NCBI RefSeq assembly: GCF_900094565.1
Contig: NZ_FMAF01000001.1
Coordinates: 62,001 to 126,000 of the forward strand
Reading direction: 5' to 3'
DNA: 64,000 nt
From: Martinezella lusitana
Lineage (GTDB): Bacteria > Pseudomonadota > Alphaproteobacteria > Rhizobiales > Rhizobiaceae
Part shown: piece by piece, positions 28,145 through 37,775 of the stretch
How positions within the stretch are numbered: the first letter of the stretch is position 1
Layout: each line of letters begins with the position of its first letter
The notes under the pieces: model-generated
Told to the model about the DNA's origin: nothing
Seen by the model: the letters and a program-made list of their open reading frames with translations, nothing else
Databases searched by the model: none
Translations under genes and position numbers: made by a program

Positions 28145-28603
28145 ATGAGCCTGAACCCTAGCCCGCTTTATGCAGCACCGGACGACTGGCGCGCCTATAG
28201 TGGCGTGCTGAGCCGGCGCATCTTCGCCTTCATCGTCGACTATGTCATCGTCGCTCTGCTCTGCATCCCGGCGGCCGTGGTGCTGTTCTTCGTGTCGATC
28301 CTGACGTTTGGGCTCGGTTTCTTCCTTTATCCGGCGCTCTTCATCATCGTTGCCGGCCTCTATTTCGGCTGGACGCTTGGTGGGCCTTATCAGGCTTCGC
28401 TCGGCATGCGCGCGATGGGCCTGACGATGGTGCGCGTCGATGGCCGGCGGATGGATTTCCTGACCGCGATCGTCCATCTGGCGCTGTTCTGGATACTCAA
28501 TTCCGTCCTGACGCCGCTTATTCTGCTGGCGGGCCTCTTCACCGATCGCAGCCGCCTGGTGCACGACCTGTTGCTCGGCACGGTCATCGCCCGTACGGCA
28601 TAA
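28145..28603 (+). CDS. RDD-family membrane protein
   Basis: A 152-residue protein with an RDD domain: GVLSRRIFAFIVDYVIVALL (first helix with Arg-Asp), two more hydrophobic segments, and the QASLGMRAMGLTMVRVDG and SRLVHDLLLGTVI motifs. Members sit in the inner membrane; some are linked to ion exchange. The strong AAGGAGG before GTG-ATG decides the ATG at 28145 over the upstream ATG at 28124. It follows hemB after 190 bases and is probably separate. Confidence 0.85.
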   Translation: MSLNPSPLYAAPDDWRAYSGVLSRRIFAFIVDYVIVALLCIPAAVVLFFVSILTFGLGFFLYPALFIIVAGLYFGWTLGGPYQASLGMRAMGLTMVRVDGRRMDFLTAIVHLALFWILNSVLTPLILLAGLFTDRSRLVHDLLLGTVIARTA

Positions 28604-28786
28604 AACGGGGCGCCAGCCGCAACATAAGATCCGATCCCTGCGGAGCCTGTTGGCCCGCAGAAACACGCTTTTACGCATGGTCAATTAGGAAACTGTGTTC
28701 TTTACCAAAGGACGTAGTTGACGTTTTCTAAACTTGGGCCATGCTTGTAAAAAACCGGTGCCGGTAAAAGGGGCAATCAACGGCAG

Positions 28787-29566
28787 ATGAATACGCAGTC
28801 GACGCCATCTCCGCAGTTTTACCTGACGGCACCCGCTGCCTGTCCGTATTTGCCGCACGAGATGGAACGCAAGGTCTTCACACACCTTGTCGGCCCGCGC
28901 GCTGCCGAGATGAACGATATTCTGACCCAAGGCGGCTTCCGCCGTTCCCAGAACATCGCCTATCGCCCCGCCTGCGAAGCCTGCCGGGCCTGCATATCGG
29001 TGCGCATTCTCGCCCAGGAATTCGAAGCAAGCCGCTCGATGAAGCGGGTGCTGTCCACGAATAGCGATGTCATCGCCACCGAATTTCCGGCACAGCCCTC
29101 GAGCGAGCAATATTCCCTCTTCCGCCGTTATCTCGACTATCGCCATCAGCAGGGCGGCATGTCCGACATGACCGTGCTGGACTATGCCATCATGGTCGAG
29201 GACACGCACGTCAACACCCGCATCATCGAATATCGCCGGCGCGAAGAAGGCTCGGGCCTGGAGCAACGCCCGAAAGGCGAGCTATTGGCGGCGGCGTTGA
29301 CCGACGTGATGAGCGACGGGCTGTCGATGGTCTATTCCTACTTCAATCCCGATCACGACCAGCGGTCGCTCGGGACCTTCATGATCCTCGATCATATCAA
29401 GCGGGCGAAGGCGCTCGGGCTGCCGCATGTCTATCTCGGCTATTGGGTCAAGGGCTCCCGCAAGATGGACTACAAGACACGTTTCCAACCTCAGGAACAT
29501 CTGACGCCGCGCGGCTGGGAGCGTTTCGATCCTGCCACGAACGCCGACGACGGCAGCATCCGCTGA
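28787..29566 (+). CDS. bpt: Aspartate/glutamate leucyltransferase
   Basis: A 259-residue arginyltransferase-like aminoacyl-tRNA-protein transferase (Bpt) that adds Leu to N-terminal Asp or Glu, marking proteins for ClpS/ClpAP by the N-end rule. Diagnostic parts are [24 protein letters not shown], the cysteine motif CEACRACI, and the C-terminal [25 protein letters not shown]. Length is normal. The following transporter begins right after its stop. Confidence 0.94.
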   Translation: MNTQSTPSPQFYLTAPAACPYLPHEMERKVFTHLVGPRAAEMNDILTQGGFRRSQNIAYRPACEACRACISVRILAQEFEASRSMKRVLSTNSDVIATEFPAQPSSEQYSLFRRYLDYRHQQGGMSDMTVLDYAIMVEDTHVNTRIIEYRRREEGSGLEQRPKGELLAAALTDVMSDGLSMVYSYFNPDHDQRSLGTFMILDHIKRAKALGLPHVYLGYWVKGSRKMDYKTRFQPQEHLTPRGWERFDPATNADDGSIR

Positions 29567-30448
29567 ATGTTCTCCAATCTCTCCGATCACAGGAAGGGCC
29601 TGTTGCTGACCACGTTCGGCGGTTTGGCCTTGTCGATGGACATACCGTTGATCCGCCTTTCCAGTGGTGACGTGTGGTCGGTGCTGTCAGCACGCAGCCT
29701 GGCAACGATCGTCGTGGCACTGACCGTCCTTGTGATCATCCGACGCGTTACCGGCTCGTTGCGAAGTGTGCTGCCGGGCTGGCTCGGGCTTCCCGTCGGC
29801 CTCTTCTACGGCCTGACGACCATCACCTTTCTTCTCGCCGTCTATTACACGACGGCGGCGAATGTCGTGTTTATCATCGCGCTCAATCCGATGTTCACGG
29901 CGCTTCTTTCGTGGATCTTCCTCAAGGAGCGCCCGGCCCTTTCGACTTTCGTCACCATGGCCGTCATGCTCCTGGGCGTCGGCCTGATCGTCGGAGACGG
30001 CATGGAGGGCGGTCATCTGCTGGGCGATGCGCTTTCCGTGCTGGCGTCTTTCTCCATCGCCTGCGCCATTACCATCGGCCGCGCCTCGCGGCGCGATATG
30101 GGCTTCGCATCGCTGCTATCGGCTGTCATTCCGGCCGCAGCCGGGCTTTATCATCTCGTTCCCTCAGGCTTTTCCATCGACCAACCCGGCTGGATTCTTC
30201 TCGACGGCGCAGTGCTGATGCCCCTCTCCTTCTGGTGCCTTGCGACAGGCACGCGCTTTCTTTCAGCGCCGGAAGTAGCGATGTTCTATCTGCTGGAAAC
30301 GATCCTGGCGCCGATCTGGGTCTGGCTGATCTTTGCCGAAGCGCCGACCAACATGGCTCTGGCCGGCGGGGCCATACTGATCCTCGCGCTCGGCGCCCAT
30401 TCGCTTTGGCAGGCGCGGGTCAGGACCCGAGCGGCGATCGCCGGATGA
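29567..30448 (+). CDS. EamA/DMT-family transporter
   Basis: A 293-residue inner-membrane protein with ten predicted helices forming two EamA repeats: the first from LTTFGGLALSMDIPLIRL, the second ending GGAILILALGAHSLW. Members export amino acids, metabolites or drugs. The ATG directly follows the TGA of bpt, so translation may be coupled. Substrate unknown. Confidence 0.88.
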   Translation: MFSNLSDHRKGLLLTTFGGLALSMDIPLIRLSSGDVWSVLSARSLATIVVALTVLVIIRRVTGSLRSVLPGWLGLPVGLFYGLTTITFLLAVYYTTAANVVFIIALNPMFTALLSWIFLKERPALSTFVTMAVMLLGVGLIVGDGMEGGHLLGDALSVLASFSIACAITIGRASRRDMGFASLLSAVIPAAAGLYHLVPSGFSIDQPGWILLDGAVLMPLSFWCLATGTRFLSAPEVAMFYLLETILAPIWVWLIFAEAPTNMALAGGAILILALGAHSLWQARVRTRAAIAG

Positions 30449-30489
30449 TGCGCTCAGGTTGATATCCCCCGCTGCCCACCTCTACAGTT

Positions 30490-30574
30490 TCGTCGTTGCG
30501 GTGGCCGCCGGAGAGATTGATGAAGAAGGCGCGACGCGTTTCCTACGTGACGTCTGCATCCCCTATACCGATTG
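30490..30574 (+). pseudogene. Possible short gene remnant downstream of the transporter
   Basis: An in-frame piece reading LYSFVVAVAAGEIDEEGATRFLRDVCIPYTD ends in TGA at about 30574. It has protein-like composition but no start or ribosome binding site, so it may be the tail of a decayed gene. No family recognised; chance is possible. The rest of 30449-30672 holds a short palindrome (TCGACCCACCGGGTCGA) and nothing else visible. Confidence 0.25.
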
Positions 30575-30672
30575 ATCCCTGACGCACCACCCGGCCCTTC
30601 GCTAAGGCTCAAGGCATTCGTCGCTGCAATCGACCCACCGGGTCGATTGCTCGGGCTTCGCCCGATCGCTAC

Positions 30673-32931
30673 TCACCCTGAAAACTTACCGCTTCTGGGG
30701 AAGCCCTTCGGTACGGCCCTGCCGGCGCCGGCACGATCGCCCAGCCATTCCGCCAGCTCGTCCCTGGTCTTGGTGAAGGTCCGGCCGGCACTGTCTTCCC
30801 ATGTCAGGCCGTCCGCAATGGCAAAGCACCTGATGTCAGCGACGCCGCCATCCTTGTAGCGCTGCAGACGCACGCCCTTGCCGCGCGACATTTCCGGCAC
30901 CTGCGACAGCGGGAAGATGATCATCTTGCGGTTCTCGCCGACCACCGCGGCGTGATCACCGGAGATCGAAACCAGAAGCTTCGTCTCGTCCGGGTAGGAC
31001 ACGTTCATGATCTGCTTGCCCTTGCGGGTATTGGCGACCAGTTCCGCCTCGGGCACGATGAAGCCGTTGCCTGAGGTCGAGGCGATCAGTTGCTTGCGCT
31101 GCGGCTCGTGGACGAAGGCCGTCAGCACGTCCTGATCGTTCTCCATGTCGACCATGATGCGCAGCGGCTCGCCATGGCCGCGGCCGCCGGGCAGCTTGTC
31201 GCCGCCGAGCGTATAGGCCTTGCCGCCCGTCGTGATGATCAGGATCTTATCCGTCGTCTGCGCCGGGAAGGCAACCTTCAGCCCATCGCCCTCCTTGAAA
31301 GTGAGCGACGACGTATCGGAAATGTGGCCCTTCAGGGCGCGGATCCAGCCCTTTTCCGAGACGACGACGGTGATCGGTTCTTTCTCGATCATCGCCTGCT
31401 GGATCGCGGCGTCGTCGGCCTCGGGCGCCTCAGCGAACTGCGTGCGGCGACGACCGATCTCGGTTGCCTTGGCGAATTTCTTCTTTACCTCGCCGATTTC
31501 CCAGGCGACCGTCTGCCACTGCTTCTCTTCCGAGGCGAGCAGCGATTCTATATCGGTCTTTTCCTTGGTCAGGCCGTCGAACTCCTTGCGGATCTCGAAT
31601 TCTTCCAGCTTGCGCAGGGAGCGCAGCCGCATGTTGAGGATCGCCTCGACCTGATTGTCCGTGAGCCCGAACCGCTCCATCATCACAGGCTTCGGCTCAT
31701 CCTCCTCGCGGATGATGGCGATGACCTCGTCGATGTTGAGATAGGCGATCAGGAAGCCACCGAGGATTTCGAGCCGCTTTTCGATGGCGGCGAGCCGGAA
31801 GCGCGACCGACGCAGCAATACCTCGCGGCGATGGTCGAGCCACTCCTTCAGCACCTCGTTCAGTGCCATGACCTTCGGGATGCGGCCCATGGACAGGACG
31901 TTCATGTTGAGCGGGAAGCGGCTCTCCAGCTCCGTCAGCTTGAACATCGATTCCATCAGGATCGTCGCATCGACGGTGCGGCTCTTCGGTATCAGGACGA
32001 CGCGGATGTCCTCGGCGGATTCATCGCGAATGTCTTCCAGAAGCGGCAGCTTGCGTGCCAGCAGCAGCTCAGCGATCTTCTCGATCAGCCGTGACTTCTG
32101 CACCTGGAACGGAATTTCCGTAACGACAATCTGGTAGCCACCGCGGCCGAGATCCTCGATCTCCCATTTGGCGCGAACGCGAAATCCCCCGCGGCCCGTC
32201 CTGTAGCTTTCGATGATGCTCCGGCGATCGTCGATAATGATGCCGCCCGTCGGAAAGTCCGGGCCGGGAATATACAGCTCCACCAGTTTCTCGACGGTGG
32301 CTTCGCGGTCCTTGATCAGATGCAATGCCGCGTCGCAAAGCTCATGGGCGTTGTGCGACGGAATGGAGGTCGCCATGCCGACGGCGATGCCGGAAGAGCC
32401 GTTGGCGAGCAGATTGGGGAAAGCACCCGGCAGAACGACGGGTTCGGAATTCGACTCGTCGTAGGTATCGCGGAAATCGACCGCATCCTGGTCGATGCCT
32501 TCGAGCAACAGCTCGGACACCGCCGTCATCTTGGATTCGGTGTAGCGCATCGCGGCCGGGCTATCGCCGTCGATATTCCCGAAATTGCCCTGGCCGTTGA
32601 CCAGCGTATAGCGCTGCGAGAAATCCTGCGCCAGACGGGCCAACGCGTCATAGATCGATTGGTCGCCATGCGGGTGATAGTTACCCATCACCTCGCCGAC
32701 GATCTTGGCGCATTTGCGGAAGGCCGAATTGGGACGCAATCCCATTTCGCTCATCGCATAGACGATGCGGCGGTGCACCGGCTTCAGGCCGTCGCGCACG
32801 TCCGGAAGTGCACGGTGCATGATCGTCGACAAGGCATAAGCCAGGTAGCGCTCTTCGAGCGCGGCCTTCAGGTCGACCGGAAGGATGCTGTCGTCATCGC
32901 CGCCACCAGGCGGTAAAAGATTTTGTCCCAT
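30673..32931 (-). CDS. parC: DNA topoisomerase IV subunit A
   Basis: A 752-residue ParC that cleaves and religates DNA to decatenate chromosomes, with ParE elsewhere. The catalytic Tyr130 is in [14 protein letters not shown], after the conserved [11 protein letters not shown]. Quinolone-contact positions read [12 protein letters not shown]; the Gln is, I believe, a lineage state. The C-terminal half holds the DNA-wrapping beta-propeller blades (for example [19 protein letters not shown]). It starts with [10 protein letters not shown] and is monocistronic. Confidence 0.97.
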   Translation of the reverse strand: MGQNLLPPGGGDDDSILPVDLKAALEERYLAYALSTIMHRALPDVRDGLKPVHRRIVYAMSEMGLRPNSAFRKCAKIVGEVMGNYHPHGDQSIYDALARLAQDFSQRYTLVNGQGNFGNIDGDSPAAMRYTESKMTAVSELLLEGIDQDAVDFRDTYDESNSEPVVLPGAFPNLLANGSSGIAVGMATSIPSHNAHELCDAALHLIKDREATVEKLVELYIPGPDFPTGGIIIDDRRSIIESYRTGRGGFRVRAKWEIEDLGRGGYQIVVTEIPFQVQKSRLIEKIAELLLARKLPLLEDIRDESAEDIRVVLIPKSRTVDATILMESMFKLTELESRFPLNMNVLSMGRIPKVMALNEVLKEWLDHRREVLLRRSRFRLAAIEKRLEILGGFLIAYLNIDEVIAIIREEDEPKPVMMERFGLTDNQVEAILNMRLRSLRKLEEFEIRKEFDGLTKEKTDIESLLASEEKQWQTVAWEIGEVKKKFAKATEIGRRRTQFAEAPEADDAAIQQAMIEKEPITVVVSEKGWIRALKGHISDTSSLTFKEGDGLKVAFPAQTTDKILIITTGGKAYTLGGDKLPGGRGHGEPLRIMVDMENDQDVLTAFVHEPQRKQLIASTSGNGFIVPEAELVANTRKGKQIMNVSYPDETKLLVSISGDHAAVVGENRKMIIFPLSQVPEMSRGKGVRLQRYKDGGVADIRCFAIADGLTWEDSAGRTFTKTRDELAEWLGDRAGAGRAVPKGFPRSGKFSG

Positions 32932-33066
32932 GATCCTTGACTATCGAAAATACCGATTCCCGGCAAGAAATCCGCTGAAAGCACCTGTGGATGAAGCCCG
33001 TTCAACGCGGGTTGCGATGCCGAAACAGACATATTTTTGCTGCACTTGCTCGCAACCTCATTGTCA

Positions 33067-33095
33067 TTGGAATTTTGGAAAAAGACCAATATAAA
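33067..33095 (+). promoter_or_regulatory. Sigma70-type promoter of secreted paralogue A
   Basis: TTGGAA at 33067-33072 and TATAAA at 33090-33095 are 17 bases apart, about 70 bases before the ATG. The same TTGGAATTT block lies before paralogue B at a similar distance. Confidence 0.6.
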
Positions 33096-33164
33096 ACACC
33101 GCGGTACACGCTCAATCTGTACGCCCCGCCTACAACACCACCGGCTCAAAGAGGAAACGCCATC

Positions 33165-34352
33165 ATGACTTTCTATCGGACAACGCGGCTGATGCTGTGC
33201 AGCGCCGCAATCTTGTCTATCGCCAGCTCGGCCTTTGCGCTTGATGGCAACGACCTCCTGAAGAAGATCAACGATGTCTACGGACAGCAAGGCGGCTCGA
33301 TTGCCGCTAATGGCGTCGACATCGACGGCACCACCGTGACGCTGAAAGGTGCCAGCTTCAAGGCAGCGGGGATGCAGGACAGCATTCCGCTGGGCGACAT
33401 CACCATGAGCGACGTTGAGGAAGAAGACGGCGGCTACACGATCGGCGAAGTCGCCTTTCCGGATGTTGATATCGATAAGGACGGTGTCGCCATCGCCGCC
33501 GCCGATCTCACACTGAGCGGTGTCGAAGTACCGGCCGACGCAACCAAGGGCGATCTCGGCTCGCTGCTGTTCTACAAGAGTGCGCATGCCGGCACCTTGT
33601 CCGTCACCAAGGACGGCGCCGAGGTGTTCTCGATCGAGAACGCCGACGCGACGATGACCAAGCGCGACGACAAGTCGGGCCTCGACTTCGATGCGAAGAT
33701 CAACGGCGTCAAGGCCGACCTCAGCAAGGTCGACGACCCGAAGGCCAAGGATGCGATCGCCGCGCTCAACCTGCAGGAGATCAATGGCGCGATCGCCATG
33801 AAGGGCAGCTGGGCGATCGGGCCAGGCACGATCGACATCACCGAATATTCCTTCGATTTCAAGGATATCGGCAAGCTCAACCTGGCCTTCAGCATTTCCG
33901 GCTACACGCCTGCCTTCGCCAAGTCGATGCAGGATGCGCTGAAGACGGTACGTGCCAATCCGAACCAGCAGGAAGCACAGCAGTCGGCCGGTCTCGCCAT
34001 GCTGGGCCTTCTCCAGCAGCTGACCTTCAACAGCGCCCAGATCCGCTTCGACGACGCGTCGATCACCGCTCGCGCGCTTGATTTCGCCGGCAAGCAGCAG
34101 GGCGTCACCGGCAAGCAGCTGGCCGATACGCTGAAGGCGATGACGCCGATCATGATGGCGCAGCTCAACGTTCCGGAACTGCAGAACGCCGTGTCTACGG
34201 CTGTCAGCGCCTATCTCGACAATCCGAAGAGCCTGACGGTTACCGCCGCTCCGGGCAAGCCGGTTCCGGTGCCGATGATCATCGGTGCCGCCATGGGCGC
34301 CCCGCAGTCGATCCCGCAGGTCATCGGCCTCAAGGTTTCGTCGAACGATTGA
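33165..34352 (+). CDS. Exported protein of unknown function, paralogue A
   Basis: A 395-residue protein with a Sec signal peptide ending SSAFA. The mature part is built of many short repeated beta-rich stretches with patterns such as NGVDIDGTTVTLKGA, PLGDITMSDVEEEDGGYTIG and LTFNSAQIRFDDASITARALD. The later half has a layout like YdgA/DUF945-type proteins (NSAQIRFDDAS, then G-K-L-rich helices), which is only a suggestion. It ends in IGLKVSSND. GAGGAAACGCC precedes the ATG. It is a clear paralogue of the protein at 36536-37717, with similar start, core and end. Periplasm or envelope is expected. Function unknown. Confidence 0.78.
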   Translation: MTFYRTTRLMLCSAAILSIASSAFALDGNDLLKKINDVYGQQGGSIAANGVDIDGTTVTLKGASFKAAGMQDSIPLGDITMSDVEEEDGGYTIGEVAFPDVDIDKDGVAIAAADLTLSGVEVPADATKGDLGSLLFYKSAHAGTLSVTKDGAEVFSIENADATMTKRDDKSGLDFDAKINGVKADLSKVDDPKAKDAIAALNLQEINGAIAMKGSWAIGPGTIDITEYSFDFKDIGKLNLAFSISGYTPAFAKSMQDALKTVRANPNQQEAQQSAGLAMLGLLQQLTFNSAQIRFDDASITARALDFAGKQQGVTGKQLADTLKAMTPIMMAQLNVPELQNAVSTAVSAYLDNPKSLTVTAAPGKPVPVPMIIGAAMGAPQSIPQVIGLKVSSND

Positions 34353-34377
34353 TCGGCCTTTCATCTGGCAATTCAAG

Positions 34378-34407
34378 AACCCGGCGATCTCTGTCGCCGG
34401 GTTTTTT
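34378..34407 (+). terminator. Intrinsic terminator of paralogue A
   Basis: AACCCGGCGAT pairs with GTCGCCGGGTT around CTCT and is followed by TTTT. The stem sequence is nearly the same as the terminator of paralogue B at 37741. Confidence 0.85.
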
Positions 34408-34412
34408 CGTCT

Positions 34413-35075
34413 TCAACGATCGGCCGGTTGCGGAAGCTGATATTTTCGAAGCTCACTGGTCGCATGCCCGATCAGGGCGAGCAGTTCGTCCGTAGTGGCG
34501 CCATCCCGCGCCTGAACGGACATGCCCTGCACGATCGCTCCCAGAAAACGCGCAAGCGAGCGCGCATTGGTATCCGCCCGCATATCGCCCTCCGCCATGC
34601 CGCGTTCGATCCTCGTCGTGAACACATCCAGCGTCTGCAGGCGCATCGACGAGACATGATGGGCGATCGGCTCGTTCTCCTCGGCACAGTTCAGCACCGC
34701 CGTCGAAATCATGCAGCCTTTCGGATGTTCCGGCGCCGTGAAGATCTTTGCAGAGTTCGTGAGGAAGCGCTCGAAAGCGCTCACCGTATCCACGTTCGCC
34801 TCAAATGGATTGCCCGGTTCAGGCCGGGGCATGCGCCGATACTGCTCGAGCGTCTCGCGATAAAGCTCTGCCTTCGAGCCGAAGGCCGCGTAGAGGCTTT
34901 GCGGCGTAATCCGCATCGCGGCTGTCAGATCCGCGATGGAGGAGCCATCGTAGCCGTGCTGCCAAAATGTATCGCGCGCAGCGGCAAGAACCGTTTCGCG
35001 ATCGAAGGCGGGCGGGCGCCCGCGCTTGCGCAGTGAAGAATTTTCCGTCTCTTTTCTATTTTTCACAATGGTCAC
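34413..35075 (-). CDS. TetR/AcrR-family repressor
   Basis: A 220-residue TetR-type regulator. The helix-turn-helix is in FDRETVLAAARDTFWQHGYDGSSIADLTAAMRITPQSLYAAFGSKAELYRETL; the ligand domain includes GCMISTAVLNCAEENEPI and FLGAIVQGMSVQARDG. The ORF starts with GTG at 35075, with another GTG at 35066 equally possible; no good ATG exists. It is divergent from the serine-hydrolase gene over 66 bases that hold an inverted repeat, so it probably represses that gene and itself. Ligand unknown. Confidence 0.88.
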   Translation of the reverse strand: MTIVKNRKETENSSLRKRGRPPAFDRETVLAAARDTFWQHGYDGSSIADLTAAMRITPQSLYAAFGSKAELYRETLEQYRRMPRPEPGNPFEANVDTVSAFERFLTNSAKIFTAPEHPKGCMISTAVLNCAEENEPIAHHVSSMRLQTLDVFTTRIERGMAEGDMRADTNARSLARFLGAIVQGMSVQARDGATTDELLALIGHATSELRKYQLPQPADR

Positions 35076-35122
35076 TCTAGAATTATTTCCCGATCTGGTT
35101 TATTCAGGAATGGTCATTGTGA
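35063..35122. promoter_or_regulatory. Candidate TetR operator: inverted repeat in the divergent promoter
   Basis: TCACAATG at 35063-35070 and CATTGTGA at 35115-35122 are exact complements. AATGGTCA also recurs as a direct repeat at 35067 and 35109, 42 bases (four turns) apart. The first copy overlaps the start of the TetR gene, the second lies 20 bases before the hydrolase ATG. This fits autoregulation and repression of the partner. Confidence 0.45.
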
Positions 35123-35141
35123 TTATAGAAGGTTTTGCCCC

Positions 35142-36311
35142 ATGAGTCTTCCCCTGGAAAATTCCGCGCGCCCGAGCGACGGCGGCCTTGCTGAAGGCGT
35201 TGATGCCGCAATTCAAGCCGCCCTGGCGGATAAGAGGCTGGTCGGAGCGGTTGTCCTGATCGCAAAGGACGGAGAGCTGGCCTATCACCGCGCCGCCGGT
35301 CTGGCGGACCGAGAAAACGATGTGGCAATGCAGGAAGATGCGATCTTCCGCCTTGCCTCCATCACCAAGCCCATCGTCACCATTACCGCCATGCGGCTTG
35401 TCGAACAGGGCCGCATCGGGCTCGATGATCCGATCACCAAATGGCTGCCGGATTTCCGGCCCCGCCTGCCCGACGGGAGCGAGCCGGTCATTCGCATCCG
35501 GCACCTCCTCACGCACACGTCCGGGCTGGGTTACACCTTCGCCGAGGAGCAGGACGGTCCTTATCATCGTGCCGGCGTATCCGACGGTCTCGACACACCG
35601 GGCCGTTCGATTGCGGACAATCTCCAGCGCCTCGCAACCGCACCCCTTCTCTTTGCACCTGGCGAAGGCTGGCAGTATTCCCTAGCGATGGATGTGCTTG
35701 GCGGCACCATCGAAAAGGAAACCGGCGGCAATCTCGACACGGCAGTCGCGGAACTGGTCATGAGACCGCTTGGGCTTTCCGACACTGCCTTTTCGGTGCG
35801 CGACCGCAACCGCCTCGCTGCGGCCTATATGAATGCGGAGCCCGAACCGCAGCGGATGGGGGATGAGGCGATTATGCCCATACTCGATGGCACGATCCGC
35901 TTTGCGCCGGACAGAATTTTCGATCCCGGTTCCTATCAGTCCGGCGGCGCGGGCATGGTCGGTACGGCGAGCGACGTGCTCGCCATCCTCGAAACCGTGC
36001 GCAAGGGCGGTGCTCCGCTGCTGTCGACCGATACCGTGAAGGCCATGATGGCCGATCAGGCGGGTGGCCATATGCAGCCGCAGCAACCCGGCTTCGGTTT
36101 CGGCTATGGCTGGTCCGTCGTTGTCGACCCTGTCGAGGCGCAGGTCCCCTTCTCCGCAGGCACAATCAAATGGGGCGGCGTCTATGGCCATAGCTGGTTC
36201 ATCGATCCTAAGAAAAAGCTGACGGCCGTGGCGCTGACCAACACGGCGCTCGAGGGTATGTGGGGCCAGTTCACCATCGATCTTCGCGACGCGATCTACG
36301 CCGCACTCTAG
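35142..36311 (+). CDS. Class C beta-lactamase-related serine hydrolase
   Basis: A 389-residue protein of the beta-lactamase/penicillin-binding family without a visible signal peptide. The Ser-x-x-Lys motif is Ser73/Lys76 in RLASITKPIVT, the Tyr motif is Tyr179 in WQYSLAMDVLGG, and HTSGL at 125-129 is typical of esterase-like members. The third motif region is YGHSWFIDP near the end. It probably acts as an esterase or peptidase rather than an antibiotic lactamase. AGAAGG lies upstream of the ATG. It is divergently paired with the TetR gene. Confidence 0.87.
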   Translation: MSLPLENSARPSDGGLAEGVDAAIQAALADKRLVGAVVLIAKDGELAYHRAAGLADRENDVAMQEDAIFRLASITKPIVTITAMRLVEQGRIGLDDPITKWLPDFRPRLPDGSEPVIRIRHLLTHTSGLGYTFAEEQDGPYHRAGVSDGLDTPGRSIADNLQRLATAPLLFAPGEGWQYSLAMDVLGGTIEKETGGNLDTAVAELVMRPLGLSDTAFSVRDRNRLAAAYMNAEPEPQRMGDEAIMPILDGTIRFAPDRIFDPGSYQSGGAGMVGTASDVLAILETVRKGGAPLLSTDTVKAMMADQAGGHMQPQQPGFGFGYGWSVVVDPVEAQVPFSAGTIKWGGVYGHSWFIDPKKKLTAVALTNTALEGMWGQFTIDLRDAIYAAL

Positions 36312-36331
36312 GCCCCAACAAAACACGAAAA

Positions 36332-36354
36332 GGTCGCCGGGTTTTGCATTTCAT
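36332..36354 (+). repeat. 23-bp direct repeat, left copy
   Basis: A 23-bp sequence downstream of the serine-hydrolase gene is identical to 37757-37779, which is the right half of the terminator of paralogue B and its flank. The left copy lacks the other half of the stem. The two copies bracket paralogue B, suggesting duplication or insertion of that gene. Confidence 0.8.
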
Positions 36355-36444
36355 GAAAATGGACGCTGCGAAAGCATGAGCCGTTACGCTTTTGCAAACA
36401 GCCCAGATGAAGCTCAAAATACCGAATTCCGAATACAACTATTA

Positions 36445-36473
36445 TTGGAATTTCGATGACATATTGCTAGAGA
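36445..36473 (+). promoter_or_regulatory. Candidate promoter of secreted paralogue B
   Basis: TTGGAA at 36445-36450, then 17 bases, then TAGAGA at 36468-36473. The -35 block and following TTT equal those of paralogue A, but the -10 is poorer. Confidence 0.4.
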
Positions 36474-36535
36474 TTGCAACACAATGCGCAATCCAGCCGT
36501 GTAGATCAACATCTTTTAGTCGAGACGACTCAGCC

Positions 36536-37717
36536 ATGATTTTCTATCGCGCAACCCAGCTGATCGCAGTCAGCGCAGGACTTGTGTTCTTTGCCAACTC
36601 CGCCTTCGCGTTGGATGGTGCCGACGTCCTAAAGAAGCTTAACAATGCGATAGCCGCGCAAATAGGCGACTCGATCGAGGCCGGAAACGTCGATGTTAAC
36701 GGTTCAACCGTCGTCCTAAAAAACGCGATATATACGCGAGGAAGAACCGGGTTTGCCCTCGGCGATGTCACGATGACTGGCGTGGCCGAACGGGCGGGCG
36801 GTTATACAATCGAGAAGGTGCTCATTCCCGATGTTACAACAGAGCAAAAAGACTTTAGTGCCAGGGCAGCGGGACTCAGGGTGGACGATCTCGAGATTCC
36901 CGCGAATGCGACGCTGAGCGATATCGACTCGGTATTCACTTATCACGCACATGCTGGCCCGGTGTCCTCTCTAAAAGTCGGTGAAAAGTTTTTCTCCATA
37001 TCCACTGCCAATTCTGTCTCAACGAAACGTCCAGACAGAAAAGGCGTCGATTCCAGCTTCACAATCGACGGAATTGTCGCCGATCTCTCCCTTGCTCAAA
37101 TGCCAGTAAGCTCTGAAGCAATTCGATATTTTGGGCTGCAAAACCTGCACGCAACATTTTCCATGAAAAGCAGCTGGGAGTTTTCGACCGGCAAGTATGA
37201 TCTGACGGACTACACGATCGATCTGGAGAATATGGGGAAGCTGAATGTACAGCTCAGCTTCTCGGGCATCACCCCGGGACTCTACAACACCACGGTTGCA
37301 CTTTACTCCTCCATGACCGGCGCCAAGGACGATGAGAATACCAAAAATGCTAAATACTTGCTGGCTCTCGCATTCGTTCAACAATTGACGTTGAATAGCG
37401 CGCAGATCCGTTTTGACGATGCGTCAGTCACCAACCGCGCGCTCGACTACGTGAGTCAATGGGACCATGTGACGCGTGCACAATCTGCGAACCGCTTCGC
37501 TAAAGAAATGCTGGCGTTAACAGCAGAGCTTGATATTCCCGATCTCCAAAGGATGCTTTCAGGAGCGATTATTGAATATTCCAACAATCCCGGAAGCCTG
37601 ACGTTTAGCGCGACCCCCGCCCAACCCATCCCGATGTCGACGGTCATCGAAGCAGCGAGAAACGCAAAAGAGTCGATCCCAAAGATGATCGGCCTGAAGA
37701 TCACATCAAACGACTAG
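36536..37717 (+). CDS. Exported protein of unknown function, paralogue B
   Basis: A 393-residue exported protein with signal peptide ending NSAFA and the same plan as paralogue A: LDGADVLKKLNN at the mature start, GGYTIEKVLIPDV, LTLNSAQIRFDDASVTNRALD, and the end MIGLKITSND. It differs at well over half the positions by eye, and its codons are visibly less GC-rich than those of paralogue A and the neighbours. The ATG at 36536 is chosen by alignment with A; the frame is open from 36392. It is followed by a related terminator and bracketed by a 23-bp direct repeat. Function unknown. Confidence 0.75.
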   Translation: MIFYRATQLIAVSAGLVFFANSAFALDGADVLKKLNNAIAAQIGDSIEAGNVDVNGSTVVLKNAIYTRGRTGFALGDVTMTGVAERAGGYTIEKVLIPDVTTEQKDFSARAAGLRVDDLEIPANATLSDIDSVFTYHAHAGPVSSLKVGEKFFSISTANSVSTKRPDRKGVDSSFTIDGIVADLSLAQMPVSSEAIRYFGLQNLHATFSMKSSWEFSTGKYDLTDYTIDLENMGKLNVQLSFSGITPGLYNTTVALYSSMTGAKDDENTKNAKYLLALAFVQQLTLNSAQIRFDDASVTNRALDYVSQWDHVTRAQSANRFAKEMLALTAELDIPDLQRMLSGAIIEYSNNPGSLTFSATPAQPIPMSTVIEAARNAKESIPKMIGLKITSND

Positions 37718-37740
37718 GCTGGTCGTCGAATTAAGCACAA

Positions 37741-37775
37741 AAAACCCGGCGATTTCGGTCGCCGGGTTTTGCATT
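37741..37775 (+). terminator. Intrinsic terminator of paralogue B
   Basis: AAAACCCGGCGAT pairs with GTCGCCGGGTTTT around a TTCG loop, followed by GCATTTCAT. It could also serve aspS on the minus strand. Confidence 0.85.

Noticed and set aside
32650..32700. Gln at the quinolone-contact position of ParC as a resistance mutation
   Set aside because: The [11 protein letters not shown] form looks like the normal state of related alphaproteobacteria, not an acquired change.
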